64,000 nucleotides of DNA, taken from CBDCUW01 sp963734865 (GTDB lineage: Bacteria; Planctomycetota; Planctomycetia; Pirellulales; Pirellulaceae). A model generated the notes under the pieces. That model searched no databases and was not told the origin of the DNA. It was given only the letters and a program-made list of their open reading frames with translations. Positions 53,277 through 62,057 of the stretch are shown piece by piece. A program made the translations under genes and the position numbers. The DNA lies in NCBI GenBank assembly GCA_963734865.1, contig CAVTIV010000019.1:310001-374000 (forward strand), written 5' to 3'. The stretch's first letter is position 1; every line of letters starts with the position of its first letter.

Positions 53277-56200
53277 TTGACTTTCGTAGCCGTTCTGCGG
53301 AAAATTTTTCTGTTGATGTGCCTGTGCAGTGTCTCGGTTGCTGGGTTGTTCGCGGATGACGTGGCCCAGCGGCCAGAAACATCGCCCGCACCGAACGAGG
53401 TGTTCACGGTCGAGCGAGTCGAGAATTTGCTTCATGAAGCGGAGCACGATGCGACGCTCGCCACCGAGGCGCGGGCTGCGATTATCGAGATCTATCGAGC
53501 TTCCCTCGCCGATTTAAAAAGTTCCAATGACCTGAAGGCGCGGCTCGCAACTTTAACCGCGGACGCCGAGACGGCAACGGGACGTGCCGAGAAGATTCGC
53601 CTCAAGCTGGAAGAACTCAAAACCAAGCCGCCAAGCATTGATGAACATCTCAGCTTGGCCGAGCTCGAACAGCAGCTTACCCAGCTTGAACTTCAATTGG
53701 CAACACAAAAGCAGTCGCGAACGGTTGCCGAGTCGGAATCGCAAAGCCGATCTCAGCGACGGAAAGAAATTCGCGCGCGATTGATTTCCATCCCGCAACG
53801 AATCGACGCTGCCAAGGTTCAAGGTTTGACACTCGCGGCATCCGATCCGACATCGCTGTCGACCGCGCGGGATTCAGCTGGCTGCTCAACGGTTGCTGCT
53901 CGAGTGCGAGTTGCCGGCGTTGGAAGCCGAACTGGCGAAGTATGACGCGGAAGAAGCGTTGGGACTCGTTCGCCTGCGAACCGACTTGGCGGCCCGGCAG
54001 GTTTCGTTTACGGAAAAGAGCATTGAGCAGGTCGGGCTGCGAATCAAAGCGGCCCGTGAACTTGCCGCGGTCGAATCGGTCCGCAAGGCGAAACTGGAAG
54101 CAATCGCCGCAGACCCCTCATTGAAGGCCTACGCGGATCAGAATCAAGAACTCGCCGAGAAAGCGAAGCTGGTCGCCGAATCACTTGCCCGCGCCGAGCA
54201 GGACTTGAAGGCTGCGACGGAAGTTCACGAACAGCTGATCCGACAATTCAAACAGACGCGAACAAAAGTTGAATCGGTCGGGCTGACCAGTTCTGTGGGA
54301 GCATTGTTACGAAAGCAGCGATCGACGCTGCCCGACGTTCGCCAACGGAAGGCCGCGGTCGCGAATCGGCAAGCGTTGATCAATGACACGCAGTACAAAT
54401 TATTTGAATACGACGATGAACGTCAGACGATCAGTGATGTTGACAATTCCATCGCCGACATGGTGGGCAATGCTGACGGCGCAGGGAATTCGGAGGTACT
54501 CGATTCGGCTGCACGAGAATTGCTGAGCAGCAAGCAGGAGTACCTGGACGCGTTGATCCGCAACAGCGGCCAATACTTTGACACGCTGATCGAACTTGAC
54601 ACAACCGACCAACAGGTCATTGCGGTTGCGGCCGAATATGAAAACTTCATTGACCAGCGGGTGTTATGGATTCGCAGTGCTCGCACGTTGACCAGCGATT
54701 TTTCGATCGAACCGTCGGACACGTGGCTATTGCAGACCGATAAATGGGCTGAATTAGCGACCACCTTTGGACAGGATGTCGGTGTCAGCTTCCCGCTGTA
54801 CCTGCTCGCCTCGATCCTGCTTGGCACACTGTTCGTGCGTGGCCGAAGATTGCGACAGCGAATCTGTGACGCCGGCGCGATCGCCCAAAAGGCAAACTGT
54901 CGATCGATCGGCCCAACCCTCCAGACGATCTGTGTCACAACACTCGTCTCGGCCGACTGGCCGCTCTTGTGCGCGTTCCTTGGATGGCGATTAGGTCGAG
55001 CCTCGAGCAACCCTGAATTCGTCAAAGCCGTTTCGCAGGGATTGATTTGCGTCAGCGTTGTCTGGCTGGCGATCGAATTGCTGCGTCAGGTGTGTCGTCC
55101 GCTGGGGCTGGCAGCGGCACACTTTCGCTGGTCGACAGCGGCAACCGAGATCACTCGGCGTGAATTACACATTCTGCTGTTGCTCGCGTTGCCGATCGTT
55201 TTTGTCACTGGGACGCTTTCGGCGAGTGATGCCGCTCACGGCCGCAACGCAATTGAACGAGTCGCTTATGCAGCGGGCATGTGTCTATTGTCGTTCGTCG
55301 CCTATCGTTCTCTTCGCCCCAGTGGTGTACTGCGCGACTACTTTGCAAGGCATCAAACGGGATGGACTGATCGCTTCAAGTACGTGTGGGGCGTGATCGC
55401 AGCGGGTGTGCCGCTGACTTTGGCGTTCTTAGCGGTGATGGGTTATTACTACACAGCCGAGGTCTTGTTCTGGCGTGTATTCGCGACGGGAATGTTTGTG
55501 ATGGGCCTGATCGTGATGCGTTCGCTATTGTTGCGAATGGTGCTATTGCGGCGGCGTTCGCTGAGCATCGAACAGGCGCGTCAGCGTGCGGCAGCGGCAT
55601 CGGCCGGTGCGGACAGCGACAGATCGAATCCGGTCGCCGGCATCGTGACCGCCACGCCAGAGTCGGACATTACGACGCACAGTCTGCAATCACAGCGACT
55701 GGTCAACACGGCACTGCTGGCGACGTCGATGGTCGGTCTGTGGTTCATTTGGGTGCAAGTTTTGCCGGCGCTCGGGATGCTCGATAAATATCCGCTGTGG
55801 GGCGGAACCGCTGCGCCGATCGTTTCTGTGGCAAATCTCCCCGTGACGACGGGAATGCTGCCATCAGCCATGCCAGCGAGCAGCACCGAAACCGCCGAGG
55901 CGAGCGAAACGCTTGATTCGGTCGTGACGGCATCGGACCTGGCGCTGGCGATATTGATCGCGGTTGTCACCTTCGTGCTGGCGAGAAACGGCCCCGGGCT
56001 ATTGGAAATGTCTGTACTCCAACAGTTGCCCGTTGACGCTTCCGTGCGATATGCGATTACCAGCCTGGTCAGTTACGCGATTGTCTTGATCGGTACGATC
56101 GCGACATGTTCGACGATTGGGCTGCAGTGGTCTCAAATTCAGTGGTTGGCGACGGCACTCACATTCGGATTGGCATTCGGCCTGCAAGAAATGTTTGCCA

Positions 56201-56781
56201 ACTTTGTCGCCGGCCTTATCATCTTGCTGGAACGACCGATTCGCGTCGGCGACATCGTCACTGTCGATGATGTGACCGGGGTCGTGTCGCGGATCCGTAT
56301 TCGCGCGACTTCGATCACGAATTGGGATCGCAAAGAGTATGTCGTCCCGAACAAGGAGTTTATCACTGGACGTTTGCTCAACTGGACGCTCTCGGACAAG
56401 GTCAATCGAATCGTCATCAACGTCGGCTTGGCTTATGGTTCAGATACCGAGCGGGCTCGAGAAATCTTGTTACAAACAGCCAACGATCACCCTTTGATCT
56501 TGAAGGATCCGCCCTCCGTGGCAACATTTGAAGGCTTTGGTGACAACTCCCTCAACCTTGTGTTGCGAACCTATCTTCCGACACTGGACAATCGATTGGA
56601 AGTGATCCATCAACTGCATACAGCGATCGACCAAGCTTTCCGCAAAGCACGCATCGAGATCGCGTTTCCACAGCGTGATCTTCATGTGCGAACATTTCCC
56701 AATGCATTGGGCATTGCTCCGAATAGCGATGCTCTCGACGGTGATCAGTTACAGCAAGAACCGAGACGCGAAGTGGCGTGA
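53277..56781 (+). CDS. MscK/KefA-like large mechanosensitive channel (frame break)
   Basis: TTG 53277 is supported by AGGAGG six bases upstream. A signal peptide (IFLLMCLCSVSVAGLFA) precedes an extensive coiled-coil periplasmic region (EELKTKPPSIDEHLSLAELEQQLTQLELQL). Near 53873 the frame must shift by +1 (GCGCGGGATT, one G too many) to continue as IQLAAQRLLLECELPALEAEL. The C-terminal half has about ten membrane segments and the MscS core: LTFGLAFGLQEMFANFVAGLIILLERPIRVGDIV and GVVSRIRIRATSITNWDRKEYVVPNKEFITG. Roughly 1170 residues, like MscK/YjeP. It protects against osmotic downshock. Confidence 0.88.
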
Positions 56782-56978
56782 CGCGAGGTGCCCCAGTGCG
56801 TTTCGGGCCCGCCAGCCACGCACGGCCCTGCTGTGGCGATCACAGACGCCCCCAACGCGTCCGGGTGGGCTGGCTGCAGTGTGGACGTTACAATCAACCT
56901 TGATACCGCCCAACAACTGGTCGCCAGTCGAATCAAAGCGCAGGCGAAGACGCCGCGGCATAGAGGAGATGATCTGCC

Positions 56979-58210
56979 ATGAAGACTGTCGCATCCGCGT
57001 TGAGCGATCGAGGCTTGCATCGGGAAGGCAACGAAGATCAGTTCTTGATTGATGAATCGTTGGGGCTATACGTCGTCTGTGACGGGATGGGCGGGCACGC
57101 GGCCGGCGAAGTGGCAGCGGAGAGAGCGATTGAGTTTGCCGCCGAACACATCGCGGACCACTGCGAAGCCATCGATGCGGCTCGTCATTCCCCGGATGGC
57201 TTCTTCCGTGTCTTGAAGATCGCGGAGGAAGCCGTTCAAAACGCGAGCCACGAGCTTTATCATTTGGCCAAGTCGACGGCAGAGTACGCCGGCATGGGCA
57301 CAACCCTGACCATGCTGATGATCGTGGAAGACAAAGGCGTGATGGCTCACGTCGGAGATTCGCGACTGTATCTGTTGCGAGATTCGGAGATCCATCAATT
57401 GAGCACGGACCACACGCTCGCCAATGAGATGTTTCTGTCGGGCGGGATGACCAAGGAAGAGGCGGCGACCAGTCGTTATCAACACGTCTTGACGCGGAGC
57501 ATCGGACCGCACGAATTCGTGGTCGTCGATACGCTGCTGTTCGATCTGCTGCCCGGTGATCGGTTTCTGCTTTGTTCGGATGGATTGAGCAACTATTTCG
57601 ATGACCCGTCGACCGTCGCTGAGTTCTTGGCCGAACCGCAGATTGTCGAGCAGCCTGACAAGTTGATCGACTTTGCGAAGCAATCCGGTGGCGCCGATAA
57701 CATCACCGCGATCGTTGTCCAAACCCTAGGGGACACCGAAGAACATCCGGCAATCGATACGCAAGTGAAACTTGATCGACTACGCCGGACATTTCTTTGT
57801 CGTAAACTTTCGGTCAGCCGGCTGATGCACGTGTTGTCCATCGCGACAACGATGCAATGCGCGACCGGTAAAGAGCTGTTGTCCTTGAACGATCGATGCA
57901 ACGGAATGTACGTTGTGCTGGACGGCCGATTTCGGATCATTGACGATGACATTGTCGAAGCAGAACTTGGTCCGGGTGATGTGTTCGGCGAGACATCGTT
58001 GATTTCGCCCACCAAGACATCGGCGACCCTGGTTGCCAGCGAACCATCGCGAGTGCTATTCATTGGCGCAAAGGTTTCAATCGTTTGACTCGCCGACTTC
58101 CCCGTTTGGGAAATGCATTGCTTCGCAATCTGAGCCGACACCTCAGTCAACGAATCGCGGAGGCGGCCAGTCGTCCGATCCGGCTCGATGACACCAGACC
58201 GTTGCCCTGA
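56979..58210 (+). CDS. PP2C Ser/Thr phosphatase with cNMP-binding domain (frame break)
   Basis: Residues 1-250 form a PP2C domain: NEDQF (motif 2), VCDGMGGHAAGE (metal site), GMGTTLTMLM, HVGDSRLYLLR, GADNITAIVV. A cNMP-like domain follows from about residue 270 (CNGMYVVLDGRFRII, ELGPGDVFGETSLISPTKTSATLVA). The open frame stops at 58088 after GAKVSIV, but one missing A in AAAGG near 58070 restores GFNRLTRRLPRLGNALLRNLSRHLSQRI and carries the protein to TGA 58208-58210. The domain pair mirrors the cNMP-kinase at the left edge of the window. Confidence 0.87.
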
Positions 58211-58212
58211 GT

Positions 58213-58247
58213 CCACAGGCCCAGTTGCCAGTCCTGTGGGTTGTTTT
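58213..58247 (+). terminator. Candidate rho-independent terminator after the PP2C gene
   Basis: CCACAGG (58213-58219) and CCTGTGG (58233-58239) are perfect 7-base arms around a 13-base loop, followed by GTTGTTTT. It begins three bases after the stop codon of the reconstructed phosphatase gene. Confidence 0.55.
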
Positions 58248-58334
58248 GATCGCGTTGGCGCCGGAAAGTCCTCTTCGCAAAGCCTTTGAACGACGGGTTT
58301 CTGCGATATCGAGCGAGCGAACGGCTCATAAATC

Positions 58335-59006
58335 CATGCAGGGGGGCGTGACAGGTTCCCGAACATCAGTGACGAAATGATGTTGGCGGTCGACAAAGCC
58401 GATTCGGCCCGATTTAGTGGCGAAGAGATTTTGGACCCGCAAGGCTGGGTATTGCTTTCTTTTCTCACGGACGCGCGGACTGGACTGGGCCGGTTCCACA
58501 ATTTCCGAGTATCCAATTACGAATTGATGATGAATCTGATCGACAAATGCCGCGATCTTCACATCGAAGAAATTTTGGCGCTTCCCGATGTTCGCGAACG
58601 CGTGGAGTTGTACGAAGAACACCGCGAACGTGCCCAAGCACAAATCAAACGTTGTGCCGTGGTTCACGACAACGTGGTCGTGTTGGATCTGCGTGAAGAG
58701 GAAATGATCTACGCGACGAACCGTTTCGTGGTCTACTGCATGTACCCGATGTGTAACCTCTCGATCCATGTGTTGTGGGGAAAACAGAAGCAAAACACCG
58801 TGTTTACGATTGGGAAATCAATTCTTGACCGCTCCTGTCGCACCGACGTTGGCGAACTTTGCTACCGTTATGGCGGTGGAGGCCATCAGGCGGCAGGGAC
58901 CTGTCAGGTCGAACACGAACTCGCCAGCGATGTCCTTGAGGAGTTGATTGCGGACGTCAACGCGAACGAACAAGTCGGGTCAGACCTGGCGACCGTGAAC
59001 GATTAG
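58335..59006 (+). pseudogene. DHH-family phosphoesterase, N-terminus missing
   Basis: The in-frame sequence HAGGRDRFPNISDEMMLAVDKADSARFS onward matches the second half of exopolyphosphatase/nanoRNase-like DHH proteins, ending with the DHHA1 motif YGGGGHQAAGTC. The first ~130-150 residues, which hold the DHH catalytic motif, are not encoded in the ~125 bases after the phosphatase stop, and an in-frame TAA lies just upstream near 58330. ATG 58377 would give a 210-residue C-terminal product. Either a decayed gene or an assembly deletion; because the C-terminal part is well conserved and lacks stops, a recent event or assembly loss is likely. Confidence 0.7.
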
Positions 59007-59149
59007 CTGCGATTTGATTCAGCGATGGGCTTGCCCTGCTTCCGGGACACCCTGGAGACACGCTAATTTGGCGTTATCGGGAACGCCACCAAGGACGAAC
59101 GGTATCGCCGGAACGCGGGCTGGCAGCCTTCCATCGAAGCACGGATTCC

Positions 59150-60355
59150 ATGCACATTCTGTTTGTCCACAAGAATTTTCCGGCACAGTTTGGTCACATC
59201 GCTCGTCATTTGATCGACCAACACGGCTTTCGGTGCACCTTTGCTTCGGAGAAACCGCCGGCCCAATGGAACGGGCTCGAACGCGTGCAATATGTCAATC
59301 CGCAGGGCGCCACGGCAAAGACTCATTACTGCAGTCGGTCGTTCGAGAACCAAATCTGGCATTCTCACGGATTGTTTGAAGTGCTCCGGTCCAGACCCGA
59401 CATTCAACCTGATTTGGTCGTCGGTCACAGCGGATTCGTTTCCACGTTGTTTCTGCGTGAACTGTACGATTGTCCGATCATCAACTATTTCGAGTTCTTC
59501 TATCACACGCGCGACAGCGATTTGGATTTTCGCCGCGACCTGCCCGCGTACGGCACAAAGGAACTGCTTCGGGCGAGGACACGTAACGCGATCTTTCTGT
59601 TGGAGTTGAACGATTGCGATGCCGGCTATTCGCCGACGGAATTCCAGCGAAGTAAGTTACCACAAGAATTCCAATCCAAAGTGGTAACGATTTTCGACGG
59701 AATCGATACCAATGTTTGGCATCCAGTATCGGATCCTGGTCGCTTGATCGCGGGTTGGCAACTACCGGCGGACAAGAAAATCGTGACCTACGTCAGCCGT
59801 GGGATGGAGGCGATGCGTGGCTTCGACATCTTCATGAAAATCGCCAAGCGACTCTGTGATCGACGTGACGACGTGCTGTTCGTCGTCGTGGGTGAGGACC
59901 GTGTGGCTTACGGTGGCGACGAACGTTTCACCGGGGGCAAGACATTCAAGCAGTGGGTGCTGTCGCAAGACGAATACGACTTGAGCCGCATCCTGTTTCT
60001 CGGTCGCATCCCGCCGGAACAATTGGCCAAACTGTTTTCGATCAGCGATTTACACTTCTATTTGACAGCCCCGTTTGTGCTGTCGTGGTCGTTGATGAAT
60101 GCGCTGGCATGCGGAACGACGGTGATGGGTTCCGATACCGAGCCGGTGCGGGAAATGATCAAGGAGGGCGAAAATGGTTTGCTGTTCGACTTCTTCGACA
60201 TTGACGCGGCCGTCGAGAAAGCGGCCGTGGTGCTCGACGACCCCGGAGATTATCGATCGCTCGGCAAACGCGCGATTGAATCCATCCGCTCGCGCTACAG
60301 CATCGAGGTCTGTCTGCCCAAGATCATGCAGCTGTATCAATCCTGTGCCCGATAA
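59150..60355 (+). CDS. GT4-family glycosyltransferase
   Basis: The 401-residue protein has the GT-B fold of family 4: HILFVHKNFPAQFGHIARHL at the N-terminus, INYFEFFYH, FDGIDTNVWHP at the domain boundary, VTYVSRGMEAMRGFDIFMKIAKRL, FLGRIPPEQLAKLFSISDLHFYLT and the donor-binding E region WSLMNALACGTTVMGSDTEPVREMI with KEGENGLLFDF. No signal peptide. Probably adds a sugar to a surface glycan or lipid. Confidence 0.88.
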   Translation: MHILFVHKNFPAQFGHIARHLIDQHGFRCTFASEKPPAQWNGLERVQYVNPQGATAKTHYCSRSFENQIWHSHGLFEVLRSRPDIQPDLVVGHSGFVSTLFLRELYDCPIINYFEFFYHTRDSDLDFRRDLPAYGTKELLRARTRNAIFLLELNDCDAGYSPTEFQRSKLPQEFQSKVVTIFDGIDTNVWHPVSDPGRLIAGWQLPADKKIVTYVSRGMEAMRGFDIFMKIAKRLCDRRDDVLFVVVGEDRVAYGGDERFTGGKTFKQWVLSQDEYDLSRILFLGRIPPEQLAKLFSISDLHFYLTAPFVLSWSLMNALACGTTVMGSDTEPVREMIKEGENGLLFDFFDIDAAVEKAAVVLDDPGDYRSLGKRAIESIRSRYSIEVCLPKIMQLYQSCAR

Positions 60356-60541
60356 GGAGCGTCCGGGGTGTTGGCGGGAGACTCCCCTCGAGGCCCAACA
60401 AGCGTGGCAGCGGATCGGCATGATGGATGGCAGTCGGGCCGACACTCATTTTCCGATCACCTGCGCTTCCGACGACCCGCTCAAAACAGAGATCACTTCC
60501 CAGGCCATCACGCTGACCCAGAGCCTGATCCGACAAGGCGA

Positions 60542-61444
60542 TCACGACTTCGAGTCGATGGACGATTCCGGATTCTCCATCCGGATCAAACGGATGAATC
60601 GGCAGTCGTCGTGTTCGATCTCAAGAAAGCTCGCATTCTCCGGGGCGGGCTTGTAGATTTGGAAGGTTTTCATCACACCCAGTGTCGCGGCACTCTCGAG
60701 CGGGCCGACGAAGTTGGTCGACCGGGAACCGAAGTGCGACTGTTCCATCCACGTCTGCATTTGGGATGAATTGAGAAAAAAGGAACCGGAATGAGGGTTC
60801 AAGGGGCGGACGAATCGCACTGGTCGTCCCAAAACGGTGCTCTTTAATTCCGCTGCCTCCGTGATGTCTTGAAATGGCTCGGTCACATGTGGCGACAAAT
60901 CGCCGTCGAGATAGCATTTGTTGTATGCCAAACCTTGGGCCCTCTCGAAGCGGTTGGGCATCAACAGTTTTTGGTCGCCCACGTATGAATTGAACCAACG
61001 CAGCTTCTCGAAGAACCAGGCATCGGCGATTGACAAGTCGTCTTCGAGATAACTGTAGTAGTCGTAGTTGCCCCAACGATCGCGCAAGATGTTATGGCAC
61101 AGGAATCCAAGTTCCGTCGGCTTCGCGTCAGTCGGGAAGTGGTGGAACAGGTGGATCGGCAATTCGGCACGATCGAGCAAATGGTCGTGGCCGGATGTGA
61201 CGATGACCACGTGAACTTCGTGACGAATCGCTTCGTTAGCGGGGATGGTCCGTCGGTCGGCGTGCCGAATCATCGCTTGGGATCGACCAAAGGTCTGATG
61301 CAGCGACGTCACCGTCCTGCGAATGGCATTAACCCTTGACTCCGGCGGTGCAGTGACCGACGCGTGTTTTCCCGACAACTCGTGCTCCGAGTCCTCACCC
61401 GAGTTGAGATGAAAGTAATGCGGGATGACGAAGAGTAGACGCAT
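60542..61444 (-). CDS. Glycosyltransferase-like protein (GT-A type, tentative)
   Basis: From ATG 61444 (RLLFVIPHYFH) the product has about 300 residues. HEVHVVIVTSGHDHLLDR is followed by NILRDRWGNYDYYSYLEDDLSIADAWFFEKLRWFN, where EDD would be the metal-binding DxD-like site of a GT-A fold, and RPLNPHSGSFFLN. An upstream extension to 61585 in the same frame looks unnatural. Convergent with the GT4 gene; the 186 bases between their 3' ends hold no confident gene. Confidence 0.6.
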   Translation of the reverse strand: MRLLFVIPHYFHLNSGEDSEHELSGKHASVTAPPESRVNAIRRTVTSLHQTFGRSQAMIRHADRRTIPANEAIRHEVHVVIVTSGHDHLLDRAELPIHLFHHFPTDAKPTELGFLCHNILRDRWGNYDYYSYLEDDLSIADAWFFEKLRWFNSYVGDQKLLMPNRFERAQGLAYNKCYLDGDLSPHVTEPFQDITEAAELKSTVLGRPVRFVRPLNPHSGSFFLNSSQMQTWMEQSHFGSRSTNFVGPLESAATLGVMKTFQIYKPAPENASFLEIEHDDCRFIRLIRMENPESSIDSKS

Positions 61445-62057
61445 AGCGATGGACTCAGAGCGAATCGGGCAAACCGGGACGTTCAACGACTGGCCCAAAG
61501 TATCCCATAAAGACGTTTGTCGGGGCGAAGGAAATTCCCGCAGGTGCCACACCACGAACGATCGTTTGTCGCTGGAGAAATTCAAATACGGAGACGGGAA
61601 CGGGTGAATGAATTGGAGTCAGCTCGATCACACTCGGCCTTCGTGCGCCACCAAGAACGTGATCGGAACGCCGCGCCGCAGGCCGCCAAATGGATGGAAA
61701 AATGGCCCAGTCCCACAAGGTGTGACGGTCAGTGGTTGAGCGTTCGATTCAGGATCCGATGGGCGGGTGCCCAGTCATCCACCTGGCTCCTCCGAGCGAC
61801 TCGGAGCGACCGTCTCGACCGTCCATTCTCAGCAGAGTAGGCTGCCAAAGGTCGTTCGATCGAAGTCGTAGGCGGCAAACATTTGTTCTGACCTTCGGCG
61901 AATCCCTTTGAATCGGGGAACCTTCTGCAATCGCCGCTCTCGAGTAGCTCGTTGATGGAATTATGCTCGCCTGGTTCTGTGACGGAGCCAGCTCGGCAGG
62001 CTACAATCAAGCCTCCCTTCCAGTCCCGCCCTGAATTCAACCTGAGTTCGAACGCCC
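61445..62057. other. Intergenic region with a doubtful 87-residue frame
   Basis: About 610 bases between divergent genes. A minus-strand frame 61455-61718 contains a stretch that could be protein (FEFLQRQTIVRGVAPAGISFAPTNVFMGYFGPVVERPG) and stops ten bases before the glycosyltransferase ATG; no family match is recalled, so it may be the tail of a decayed gene. No other feature is seen. Confidence 0.35.
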
